Assembly: GCA_963930955.1 (NCBI GenBank)
Contig: OZ006967.1
Coordinates: 992,001-1,056,000 of the forward strand
Reading direction: 5' to 3'
Length of the DNA stretch: 64,000 nt
Source: Scatomonas sp963930955
Lineage (GTDB): Bacteria > Bacillota > Clostridia > Lachnospirales > Lachnospiraceae
Part shown: positions 52,224 through 60,034 of the stretch, one piece after another
Layout of the letters: every line of letters begins with the position of its first letter
How positions within the stretch are numbered: position 1 is the first letter of the stretch
Translations under genes and position numbers: made by a program
Notes under the pieces: generated by a model
The model's database searches: none
What the model was told of the DNA's origin: nothing
The model's input: only the letters and a program-made list of their open reading frames with translations

Positions 52224-53024
52224 TTATTTTCTCCCCCGCTGTGGTTTCGGATTTTTCAATAAATCCGACTTCTGCACAATCCGTTTTAGCCATTTTCTTT
52301 CTTCCTCGGACAGCTTCTTGTAATTCAATTTGAGCCGCTTGCAAATAAACGCCATAGCCGCCTGCTCCGGGTCGCTGTCCTCTTTAGTGGTTTCTTCTGC
52401 GGTCTGCAAGAAATCTTCCAGTAGGTTGTCTTCTGGGACGCTGAAAAAATCGTCCTTGTGTGCTTCCCGCAGGTCGAGGGCTATCTTGTTTATATCCTGC
52501 TGTATCACATAGCGGCAAAAGCTGTCATCATCAATGTGGGCGGCGATAAGTTGCCGTAACTGCGGGTCAGTCAGGCCGGGATTGTGCTGCTTCATAATTG
52601 TTGCGCTCACTGCGTCCACAATGGCGTTTGCGCCCTGTACCTGCTTTCCCGCCACACCGTTCACATAGATTTCAAGGTCGGCCATAAGCCGGGGGAAATC
52701 CGGGTGGGTCGCTAACTCGCACAAGAGGGAATTGTCCACCAGCCCGCTTTTCAATAGTTCAATCATATCATCACTCAAACGCAGGTCTGCGAGAACGGCG
52801 TTTGGGTGATTTCTTGTTTGGGAACGGCCCAGCAGATAATCAACGGTCACTTCATAAAACTTTGCCAACTCAATAAGGGCATAGTGGCTGATGTCCTTGA
52901 AATTGTCCCCCTCATAACTGCCCGAAGCAGACTTGGAAAGATGGGTCTGCTCCGCAAGCTGTTCCAGCGTCAAGCCACGCTCTACACGCAGGTCTTTCAG
53001 TCGTTCTGGTATAGATAGTTCCAC
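52224..53024 (-). CDS. XRE-family transcription regulator of the element
   Basis: A 266-residue regulator. N-terminal XRE HTH (residues about 9-65: LKDLRVERGLTLEQLAEQTH, LSKSASGSYEGD, KFYEVTVDYLLG), followed by a helical domain seen in Firmicutes conjugative-element regulators. GTG 53024 is chosen because AGGAGGGAGA precedes it. The gene is oriented towards the membrane protein gene and probably represses element functions. Confidence 0.85.
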   Translation of the reverse strand: MELSIPERLKDLRVERGLTLEQLAEQTHLSKSASGSYEGDNFKDISHYALIELAKFYEVTVDYLLGRSQTRNHPNAVLADLRLSDDMIELLKSGLVDNSLLCELATHPDFPRLMADLEIYVNGVAGKQVQGANAIVDAVSATIMKQHNPGLTDPQLRQLIAAHIDDDSFCRYVIQQDINKIALDLREAHKDDFFSVPEDNLLEDFLQTAEETTKEDSDPEQAAMAFICKRLKLNYKKLSEEERKWLKRIVQKSDLLKNPKPQRGRK

Positions 53025-53101
53025 GCTCTCCCTCCTTGCCTGCAAATCTTATTTTCATTTTACCACAATTCCGAGAGCGTGGAAATAGCCTGTTTTTTAA
53101 G

Positions 53102-53998
53102 CCGATTTCCTACCTTTCGGATATACGGGACGGACGGTCTGAAACCTATATCGGCCATACCATCCACTACCGGGAAACAAATATTTCCTTTAAGAACAAG
53201 CGGAGGGTACGCAAGCCCCAAAGTGAATGGGTGCGGGTGGAGAACACGCAGGAGCCGATTATCAGCGAACAGGTTTTCCGGCAGGTACAGGAGCAGATAG
53301 CAAACCGCCGCAGAAAATGCAAGGACGGTACAACACAGATTTTTTCCGGATTGGTAAAATGTGCGGATTGCGGCTGGTCGCTGTCCTATGGGGAGAACAG
53401 GCAGAACAGCAAGCCTTACGGCCATTATCATTGTAGCAAGTACGGACAGGGCACACGCCAATGCTCCATGCACTATATCCGCTATGATGTGCTTTACGCC
53501 TATGTCCTTTCCCGTCTGCAATACTGGTCGGGGCTGGTACAGCATGATGAAGAACGGCTCTTGAAGCGGCTGTTAAACGCCAATGACAAGGGACAGGTCG
53601 CCGCAAGAAAGAAGCAAGCCGCAGAGTTGAACAAAGCGGAGAAGCGGAAAGCCGAAGTCGATACCCTGTTTGCCCGGATGTATGAGGACTGGGCGGCGGG
53701 GCGTATCACGGAATACAACTTCTCTATGCTGTCCGGGAAGTACCAAAGCGAACAGGCTGAACTGGACGAAAAGATTGAGCGGCTTCAATCCGCTATCGCC
53801 ACTGAAAGCCAGAACGCCGCAGACGCAGAAAAATGGATTGCCTTGATGAAAGAGTGCGTCAATCCAACAGAACTGACCGCCGAATTTTTGAATACGCTGA
53901 TTGAAAAAATCGTTGTCCATGAAGCGGTCAAAGGTGAGGATGGAAGCCGGGAACAGGAGGTAGAAATCTTCTACCGCTTTATCGGCAAAATTGATTGA
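53102..53998 (+). pseudogene. Large serine recombinase, C-terminal part only
   Basis: About 299 codons with the recombinase domain remainder (TYIGHTIHYRETNISFKNKR, SEWVRVENTQEPIISEQVFR) and a zinc beta-ribbon (GLVKCADCGW, HYHCSKYGQGTRQC). A coiled coil and a DUF4368-like tail follow. The N-terminal resolvase domain with the catalytic serine is missing. The frame upstream of about 53100 overlaps the XRE leader and is not recombinase sequence. It is positioned at the element's right end, as in Tn5397/Tn4451-type elements. Confidence 0.88.
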
Positions 53999-54029
53999 AT
54001 GATACCAATATCTTTAACTATGTGATACC

Positions 54030-54593
54030 GGAAGGTCTTTTCCGGATGTGAATCTTCTGGAGGATCTGTGCCGGGAACTGGAAGTCGGAGTCAGCGACCT
54101 GCTGGCGGGAAAACGGCTGGAAGAGAGGGAATACCGGAAAGAGACGGAGCGCATGCTGACGGCCTCCATCAGCAGTTCTCAGCTGTACGGGTTTCAGATC
54201 GTCCTGTATCTTCTGCAGTTTACAGCGCTGCTCCTGTTCTATCTGCCTTTTTTCAGGAGCGATTTTCTGCCGGCCTTGACCGCGGAGAATCTGGCCTGCT
54301 GGGGCTGCAGCCTGATCCTGCTGGGCTGCGTATTCTACCTGGACAGAAAGATTCCGGGGCGGGAATTCCGCGGCAGCAGCCCTCTGCTGGAAGGAGCGGC
54401 CGGCGGTATTCTGTTTGGGCTGATACTGCTGTATCTTTTCCGGACCTCCAGAACAGAGGGAGTGCGGGTATCGGATCAGATCCTGGGAGGTCTGACGGCG
54501 TTCCTGGGATTGCTGGCAGTAGTCGCTAACCGGGCAGGGAAGGCCCGGTCCCGCAGGCGCTCCCTGGGAAAAGATCCCTGGGAGGACTCTTGA
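54030..54593 (+). pseudogene. 3' part of the interrupted XRE-type membrane regulator gene
   Basis: It continues codon GGA of the interrupted gene: GRSFPDVNLLEDLCRELEVG, the usual continuation of an XRE domain. Four hydrophobic helices follow (IVLYLLQFTALLLFYLPFF; CWGCSLILLGCVFYL; GGILFGLILLYLF; GLTAFLGLLAVVAN) with a basic tail. An in-frame start near 54048 lacks HTH content. Many Firmicutes carry such HTH-membrane proteins; the role is unknown. Confidence 0.88.
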
Positions 54594-54621
54594 CAGCTGA
54601 AAAGGGTTGGTGCAGAATCAT

Positions 54622-54898
54622 AGCATCAGTGTACAAGGGGACAATACGGTCGTTGAAGGGCTGATTTGAGCTCCTTCTGCGTTACTTTCCCTCCGCGTAC
54701 GTCTCTGTACGCGTCGATCAAGTGCCTTGAAGGGGCTCAAATCAGCACCTTCACGACTCGAAGACTCCAACCGCAGGAATTTCGGTGATTTTCAAGGCAG
54801 ACGATAGAGGCGTACTGGACGTACGCCGATTGAGGATAACACAGAAAATCACCGAAATTACGCGGTTTGGAGCGTGTTGCCCCTTGTACACTGATGCT
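54622..54898. repeat. Compound inverted repeat with two nested hairpins
   Basis: The outer arms AGCATCAGTGTACAAGGGG (54622-54640) and CCCCTTGTACACTGATGCT (54880-54898) are perfect complements. Inside are two long hairpins. Hairpin 1 has CTGATTTGAGC (54661-54671) with GCTCAAATCAG (54735-54745). Hairpin 2 has AATTTCGGTGATTTTC (54779-54794) with GAAAATCACCGAAATT (54844-54859) and an inner GGCGTAC/GTACGCC (54809-54827). It has no open frame. It may be a MITE-like element or a structured RNA. It fills the gap before the DUF362 gene. Confidence 0.8.
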
Positions 54899-54927
54899 AA
54901 GGAGAAAGAAGGAAAGAGGGATTTCGT

Positions 54928-56025
54928 ATGAAGAAGCAGGATATCTACACCATTCAGGGAAAGGATTACTTTCAGATGACCCTGGAACTGCTGGAGGTCT
55001 GCGCATTGGCGGAAGATATTGGGGACCGCAGGAAAAAGATCGGAATCAAGCCCAATCTGGTGCTGGGAGCTCCGGCTTCCGACGGAGCCACCACGCATCC
55101 GGAACTGATTGATGGTCTTCTTACTTATTTAAAAGAAAAAGGATTCCATGATATTACGGTCATGGAGAGTTCCTGGGTAGGAGCCGCCACCCTGCAGGCG
55201 GCGGAACAGAACGGCCTGCTGGAAGTGTGCCGGAAGCATCAGGTGCCTTTTATAGATATGAAAAAGGAGCCGGCTACAGCCTGTCAGGCTGCCGGACTGG
55301 AATTAAACGTCTGCCGGAAAGCTCTGGAGATGGAGTATATGATCAACGTGCCGGTGGTGAAAGGCCACTGCCAGACCAGGGTAACCTGCGCCCTGAAGAA
55401 TTACAAGGGACTGATCCCGGATTCGGAAAAGCGGCGGTTCCACACTATGGGTCTTCATCGGCCCATTGCCCATCTGAATACGGTGCTGCGCCAGGATTTT
55501 ATCCTGGCGGATAATATCTGCGGAGATCTGGATTTTGAGGAAGGGGGCAATCCCGTATCCATGGACCGGCTCCTGGCCTTCCGGGATCCGGTGCTCTGTG
55601 ATAGTTTTGCGGCGGAGACTCTTGGGTATCCGCCGGAAGATATTCCGTATATTACCCTGGCAGCGGAACTGGGAGTGGGAACCATGGACACAGCTTCCGC
55701 CCGCGTTCATGCCGTAAGACCGGAAGGACAGAAGGAGACAAAGGCGGCGCCCCGGGGTAGAGTGGGGAAACTGGCGAAGTATGTGCGGCAGAAGGATGCC
55801 TGCTCCGCCTGCTACGGTTCCCTGATCTATGCCCTGGACCGCATGGACCGGGCAGGTCTGCTGCGGGGAAAAGAAAAGGAGAGTATTTCCATCGGACAGG
55901 GATTTAAAGGAAAAAAGGGAGAGCTGGGGATTGGAAACTGTACCCGCTGTTTTGTAAAATCCCTGGGAGGATGTCCGCCAAAGGCCCTGGAAGTGGTGAA
56001 GTTCCTGAAAAAAGAGTGGAAATAA
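54928..56025 (+). CDS. DUF362 iron-sulfur-type protein
   Basis: A 365-residue cytoplasmic protein starting MKKQDIYTIQGKDYFQMTLE. DUF362 features are IGIKPNLVLGAPASDGATTH, NVPVVKGHCQTRVTCALKNY, KGLIPDSEKRRFHTMGLHRP and DGDLDFEEGG-type segments. Cysteines in the C-terminal part (CSACYGSL, GNCTRCFVKSLGGCPP) could hold an Fe-S cluster. The biochemical role of the family is not known to me. GAAAGAGGGA precedes the ATG. Confidence 0.85.
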   Translation: MKKQDIYTIQGKDYFQMTLELLEVCALAEDIGDRRKKIGIKPNLVLGAPASDGATTHPELIDGLLTYLKEKGFHDITVMESSWVGAATLQAAEQNGLLEVCRKHQVPFIDMKKEPATACQAAGLELNVCRKALEMEYMINVPVVKGHCQTRVTCALKNYKGLIPDSEKRRFHTMGLHRPIAHLNTVLRQDFILADNICGDLDFEEGGNPVSMDRLLAFRDPVLCDSFAAETLGYPPEDIPYITLAAELGVGTMDTASARVHAVRPEGQKETKAAPRGRVGKLAKYVRQKDACSACYGSLIYALDRMDRAGLLRGKEKESISIGQGFKGKKGELGIGNCTRCFVKSLGGCPPKALEVVKFLKKEWK

Positions 56026-56045
56026 CGGGCTGCTTTATCAGCGAT

Positions 56046-56099
56046 TGCGGAGGCGTCTTCGGTCATAAAATAATGACGGAAGGCGCCTTCGCCTTTTTT
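56046..56099 (+). terminator. Terminator after the DUF362 gene
   Basis: A GCGGAGGCGTCTTC...GTCAT stem pairs with ATGAC...GAAGGCGCCTTCGC and is followed by TTTTTT. Confidence 0.8.
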
Positions 56100-56181
56100 A
56101 TAGATCTTATAAAAACCGGCCTTGGATGACTCGGCCAGGGGTCTGCCGTGAAAGATCCTTTAGCAGTAAAAAATGAAATTC

Positions 56182-56210
56182 TTGACAAAGAACGCAGAGC
56201 CTTTTATAAT
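56182..56210 (+). promoter_or_regulatory. Consensus promoter of the marR-type gene
   Basis: TTGACA (56182-56187), 17-bp spacer, TATAAT (56205-56210): a perfect sigma-A promoter. Just downstream (56224-56258) AGTTATAATT and GGTTATAATTAT repeats flank CAAATAGTTA, a likely operator for autoregulation by the MarR protein. Confidence 0.8.
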
Positions 56211-56291
56211 TCTTTACGGGAATAGTTATAATTCAAATAGTTAGGGTTATAATTATATGAGACTGTAAATTTCGTTGCGGAAGGAGTAACC

Positions 56292-56717
56292 ATGGAACGA
56301 ACTTATCATTATATGCTGATGTCGAACCATCTGCTGCTGCAGAAGCGGCTAATGGCCGGCCTGAAAGAAACCGGCCTGACGGCAGGCCAGCCAAAGGTTC
56401 TGGATTATCTGAAAGATCATAACGGCGCCAGCCAGAAAGAAATTGCGGCGGGCTGCTGCATAGAGGCGGGATCCCTGACCTTCCTGCTGAACCGGATGGA
56501 AGAACAGGGGCTGATCCAGAGGCGGATGCTGGAGGGCAACCGCAGATCTTTCTACATTTTTATGACGGAGAAGGGAGAGGGCCTTCTTGGAATTGTAGAA
56601 GAGACCTTTCGGAAACTGGAGGAGGAAGCCTTTGCGGGGATTTCCGGGGAAGACAGAAAAAAATTTATGGAACTGTTTTCATGCGTTTATGAAAATATGA
56701 CAGCGAAGGAGGAGTAG
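56292..56717 (+). CDS. MarR-family transcription regulator
   Basis: A 141-residue winged-helix regulator. Typical features are GLTAGQPKVLDYLKDHNGAS, QKEIAAGCCIEAGSLTFLLN (recognition helix region), RMEEQGLIQRRMLEGNRRSF and YIFMTEKGEGLL. GGAAGGAG precedes the ATG. It is followed 4 bp later by a membrane protein gene that it probably controls. Confidence 0.92.
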   Translation: MERTYHYMLMSNHLLLQKRLMAGLKETGLTAGQPKVLDYLKDHNGASQKEIAAGCCIEAGSLTFLLNRMEEQGLIQRRMLEGNRRSFYIFMTEKGEGLLGIVEETFRKLEEEAFAGISGEDRKKFMELFSCVYENMTAKEE

Positions 56718-56721
56718 AAAA

Positions 56722-57369
56722 ATGGAAAAAGTAAAACGCTATGTTATCTTTCTGATGGGATTGTTCATTAATTCTCTGGGGGTCAGCCTGATCACCCTGG
56801 CGGATCTGGGAACCTCGCCGATCTCTTCTATTCCCTATGTGCTCAGCCTGAATTTTTCTCTGACTCTGGGAGGATTTACGATCCTTTTTAATATATTGCT
56901 GATTCTGCTGCAGATCCTGATCCTCCGCAGAAATTTTAAACCGGAATATTTTCTGCAGATTCCTGTTACAGTTTTATTCGGATATTTTATCGACCTCACC
57001 ATGGAATGGTTCAGCTTTATCCAGCCGGAGTTTTACTGGTCAAAAATCCTTTATCTTCTTCTGGGATGCCTGGTACTGGGATTTGGCGTCTATATGGAAG
57101 TTCTGGCCAATGTGGTGATGCTGCCGGGTGAGTCTTTTGTCCGGGCGGTTTCTTCCACCTGGAAAACGGAGTTCGGAGTCACGAAAGTAGCCTTTGACGT
57201 GTCCATGGCGGTAATTGCCGGAATTCTTTCTTTGGTACTGGCCCACCATCTGGAAGGCGTGCGGGAGGGAACCGTGATTGCGGCGCTGCTGGTAGGATTT
57301 ATTGCCCGAATCTTCGGGAAAAAACTGAAATTTCTGGAACCGGTGCTGTTTCCGGCCCATGCCCTCTGA
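56722..57369 (+). CDS. YczE/YitT-like membrane protein
   Basis: A 215-residue protein with five helices starting VKRYVIFLMGLFINSLGVSL. The glycine-rich LADLGTSPISSIPYVLS segment and VLGFGVYMEVLANVVMLPGE are typical of YczE/DUF6198-type proteins. It may be a transporter or channel of unknown substrate. It forms an operon with the MarR gene. Confidence 0.85.
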   Translation: MEKVKRYVIFLMGLFINSLGVSLITLADLGTSPISSIPYVLSLNFSLTLGGFTILFNILLILLQILILRRNFKPEYFLQIPVTVLFGYFIDLTMEWFSFIQPEFYWSKILYLLLGCLVLGFGVYMEVLANVVMLPGESFVRAVSSTWKTEFGVTKVAFDVSMAVIAGILSLVLAHHLEGVREGTVIAALLVGFIARIFGKKLKFLEPVLFPAHAL

Positions 57370-57398
57370 GAAAAATGAAGAAAAGTGTATTTTGCCTC

Positions 57399-57427
57399 TT
57401 TACCTTTTGTGGTTTTCTGCGTATAGT
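57399..57427 (+). promoter_or_regulatory. Possible promoter of the DUF3786 gene
   Basis: TTTACC (57399-57404), 17-bp spacer, TATAGT (57422-57427), followed by the near-palindrome GTTAAATGGTTAAC. Confidence 0.4.
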
Positions 57428-57471
57428 GTTAAATGGTTAACGTTTAAGGCATATGGCGGGGAGAAGAAACC

Positions 57472-58101
57472 GTGGACAATTACGAAATTGCAAAAGAAAG
57501 GATCCGTCCGGAGTTTCTGAAATATGATCAGGAAACCATGATCCGGCGCTTTGGCCTGGATCATGACGGTGAGTATCTGTACCTGGATTTTTGCGGGGAA
57601 AGATACCGGATTCAGAGAAGTTCAGGAATCGTAGAAAAATCAGCGGAGGGAACCAGAGATTTCCAGGCGGGGGTACTGCCGGGAAATTATGAAGAGGTTC
57701 TTTCTATTTATGATATTCTCTGCTACTCACGGCCGGAGGCGGCTCTGACCGGACGCTGGTGTCTGGTAAACAGCCTGCCCGGTGTAGGCCAGAATAACGG
57801 CCTGGGGGATCATGCGGTACAGCGTTACGAAAATGAGATCAACCAAAAACCGGAAGCATTCCGGCAGGCATGCAGGGAATTAGGCGGAACCGAGATCCCT
57901 GCGGGAGACATAGGATTTGAAATTCCAGTATTTCCCTTCTTTCCCCTGCGGCTCCGGTTTTACTGCGCAGACGAGGAGTTTCCAGCCCAATTATCCATAC
58001 TCTTTGACGAACATACACTCCATTACATGCACTATGAGACAACATACTACGTGGTCAATTGTCTGATGCGGTCGATTTACAAAAGAATGGAGGAAAACTA
58101 A
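57472..58101 (+). CDS. DUF3786-domain protein
   Basis: A 209-residue soluble protein from GTG 57472 after GGGGAGAAG. Features are YEIAKERIRPEFLKYDQETM, the SIYDILCYSRPEAALTGRW block, FPFFPLRLRFYCADEEFPAQ and LHYMHYETTYYVVNCLM, typical of DUF3786. In anaerobes such proteins sometimes lie near corrinoid or metal metabolism genes, but nothing here points to that. The VanW gene follows 3 bp later. Confidence 0.8.
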   Translation: MDNYEIAKERIRPEFLKYDQETMIRRFGLDHDGEYLYLDFCGERYRIQRSSGIVEKSAEGTRDFQAGVLPGNYEEVLSIYDILCYSRPEAALTGRWCLVNSLPGVGQNNGLGDHAVQRYENEINQKPEAFRQACRELGGTEIPAGDIGFEIPVFPFFPLRLRFYCADEEFPAQLSILFDEHTLHYMHYETTYYVVNCLMRSIYKRMEEN

Positions 58102-58104
58102 AGA

Positions 58105-59547
58105 ATGAAAAAGAAGAAAAAATGGCTGATTCTGGGAATTGTAGAGGCTGCGGCGGTTCTTCTGATCATAGGGTACTGTGTACTCTGCAATACGGTGCAG
58201 GACGATACCATCTGGGGAAATACCACCGTAAACGGCGTAGCGCTGAAAGGCATGACTGTGGCGGAGGCAGAGGAGGCGGTCCGCAGCCAGTTTGAGACGG
58301 ATTACCAGGATGCATCGGTGACGGTTGTGCTGGGGGATCAGGAGTACTCCATTGCTGTGTACGATCTGCTGGCGATGGATCCGGCGGAAGAAGTCCAGGA
58401 GGCCTACAAAACAGGCCACGGAGCCTGGTTTGCCAGAGGAGCCGAATGGATCCGCTGCAAAATCGGACTGGGCGGCGCCGGGGATCTGGAGGCGATTCCC
58501 ACAGTAGTGCATCCCGAAAAGCTGGACGAAGCTATTGCGGCTTCCGGAATCCAGTCCTATAACAGCGTGTCGGAATCTACCTATGAAGTGTCTGGCAATA
58601 ATCTGATCATTCATAAAGGAAATAAGGGCGTGGTAGCGGACATCGAACAGCTGAAGACAGCTGTGCTGGATGCCCTGGAGGCGGGAAACTATACGGAAAA
58701 AATCCAGTGCCCCACCGCGGAAAGCCAGGCGGCGGCCATGGATTTCCAGGCAGTGGCCGCAGCGGTAAACAAAGCGCCCACAAACGCTACCCTGGATCCT
58801 GCTAATAATTACGCGGTAGTTCCCGCTGCCAGCGGACTGTCTCTGGACACCGCAAAGGCCCAGGCTGCCTATGACAGCGCTGCCGACGGAACAGATGTAA
58901 CCGTTCCGCTGACGGAGGTTCCGGCAGAGGTCAGCACCGAGGATCTGGAGGCAAATCTTTTCACGGATGTGCTGGGCGCCTATCAGTCTACAGCCGGCGG
59001 CAACGGAGGAAGAGAACATAATATCGCCCTGGCGGTAAGCATGTGCAACGGAACCATTGTACTGCCCGGAGAAACCTTCTCTTATAACGGAATCATCGGT
59101 AATACCACTCTGGAAAGAGGTTTTGAGATGGCCAACGCCTACTCCAACGGCGCGGTAGTACAGGAACCCGGCGGCGGTGTCTGCCAGGTATCCTCCACGC
59201 TCTTTTCCGCTCTGCTCCAGACAGATATTGAGATCGTGCAGAGAAGATATCATTCCATGATCGTCACTTACGTTCCCTACGGAATGGATGCCACGGTATC
59301 CTGGGATCAGCCGGACTTCCGGTTTAAAAACAACCATAAGTATCCCGTAAGACTGGATATGAGCTTTGAGGGCGGCGTGCTGACGGTACAGGTTGTGGGA
59401 ACCCAGGAAAGCGATCTGACAGTGGAATGCCGGGTAGAGCAGACCGGAACCCTGGATTTTGTCACCTATCGGGATTACTACGATGTAAACGGAAACCTGG
59501 TAAACAGCGAATATATTACAACCAGTCTGTACAAACCAGTTTCATGA
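58105..59547 (+). CDS. VanW-family membrane-anchored cell-wall protein
   Basis: A 480-residue protein with one N-terminal helix (WLILGIVEAAAVLLIIGYCV). A repeated YoaR-type putative peptidoglycan-binding domain is followed by the C-terminal VanW domain (GETFSYNGIIGNTTLERGFE, QEPGGGVCQVSSTLFSALLQ, RYHSMIVTYVPYGMDATVSW). It is probably extracytoplasmic and involved in cell-wall function; the activity is not defined. AATGGAGGAAAAC precedes the ATG. Confidence 0.9.
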   Translation: MKKKKKWLILGIVEAAAVLLIIGYCVLCNTVQDDTIWGNTTVNGVALKGMTVAEAEEAVRSQFETDYQDASVTVVLGDQEYSIAVYDLLAMDPAEEVQEAYKTGHGAWFARGAEWIRCKIGLGGAGDLEAIPTVVHPEKLDEAIAASGIQSYNSVSESTYEVSGNNLIIHKGNKGVVADIEQLKTAVLDALEAGNYTEKIQCPTAESQAAAMDFQAVAAAVNKAPTNATLDPANNYAVVPAASGLSLDTAKAQAAYDSAADGTDVTVPLTEVPAEVSTEDLEANLFTDVLGAYQSTAGGNGGREHNIALAVSMCNGTIVLPGETFSYNGIIGNTTLERGFEMANAYSNGAVVQEPGGGVCQVSSTLFSALLQTDIEIVQRRYHSMIVTYVPYGMDATVSWDQPDFRFKNNHKYPVRLDMSFEGGVLTVQVVGTQESDLTVECRVEQTGTLDFVTYRDYYDVNGNLVNSEYITTSLYKPVS

Positions 59548-59555
59548 GTTAATGC

Positions 59556-59584
59556 TTGCATTCCTGAAAAAGGTGTGATATAAT
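59556..59584 (+). promoter_or_regulatory. Promoter of rpmE
   Basis: TTGCAT (59556-59561), 17-bp spacer, TATAAT (59579-59584). The ~95-base leader that follows contains CGGATT/AATCCG at 59595-59617, which could form an autoregulatory hairpin. Confidence 0.75.
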
Positions 59585-59681
59585 CTATTAGCTGTCGGAT
59601 TGCAGATGAATGAATCCGGCAATCGTTGAAGACAGATATTCCTACAGGATATGATAATCAATTATGGAAGAGGTGAAAACA

Positions 59682-59879
59682 GTGAAAGAGGGAATCCATC
59701 CGGAGTATTATGAGGCAACTGTAACATGCAACTGCGGCAACACATTCAAGACCGGTTCCACCAAGGAGGACATCCACGTTGAGATCTGCTCCAAGTGCCA
59801 TCCGTTCTATACCGGACAGCAGAAGGCAGCGGCAGCCCGCGGACGTATCGAGAAATTCAACAAGAAATACGGCATGTAA
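59682..59879 (+). CDS. rpmE: 50S ribosomal protein L31
   Basis: A 65-residue ribosomal protein with the full L31 pattern MKEGIHPEYYEATVTCNCGN and a zinc-binding set of CNCG and CSKCHPFYTG. GTG 59682 is used: it gives the conserved N-terminus and has AGAGGTG at the right spacing. The in-frame ATG at 59664 would add six residues not found in L31. As a C+ form (CxC...CxxC) it needs zinc. Confidence 0.95.
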   Translation: MKEGIHPEYYEATVTCNCGNTFKTGSTKEDIHVEICSKCHPFYTGQQKAAAARGRIEKFNKKYGM

Positions 59880-59923
59880 GCATCTGTCTCATCACAGGCA
59901 GAAAACAAATGCGAGTAAAGAAA

Positions 59924-59957
59924 GGGTTGAGGTTGCAAAATCTCAACCCATTTTACT
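59924..59957 (+). terminator. Terminator after rpmE
   Basis: GGGTTGAG and CTCAACCC form a perfect 8-bp stem followed by ATTTTAC. Confidence 0.75.
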
Positions 59958-60001
59958 ATAAAAGTCCTGGACGGCGGAGCATCTGGCTTTTATAGTAAAA
60001 T
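59950..60001. repeat. 15-bp inverted repeat before yqhQ
   Basis: ATTTTACTATAAAAG (59950-59964) and CTTTTATAGTAAAAT (59987-60001) are perfect complements 22 bp apart. The left arm overlaps the rpmE terminator. It may act as a bidirectional terminator or alternative structure in the rpmE-yqhQ gap. Confidence 0.6.
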
Positions 60002-60034
60002 GCAGATGCGGAAGTCCGAAGGAGGGAGCAGCGG

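Larger units (their letters stand above)
50689..54029. mobile_element. Serine-recombinase element remnant with inverted ends
   Basis: The left end GGTATCACTTAGATAAAGAT and the right end, read inward, GGTATCACATAGTTAAAGAT match at 18 of 20 positions. The flanks are GG on both sides (50687-50688, 54030-54031), and the host gene reads through in frame if one GG and the element are removed. The content is a candidate oriT, a membrane protein, an XRE regulator and the C-terminal part of a large serine recombinase. The catalytic domain is gone, so the element is probably immobile on its own. Confidence 0.8.

Noticed and set aside
57991..59337. 448-residue minus-strand open frame
   Set aside because: It is antisense to the VanW gene, which has a clear family signature and ribosome site.
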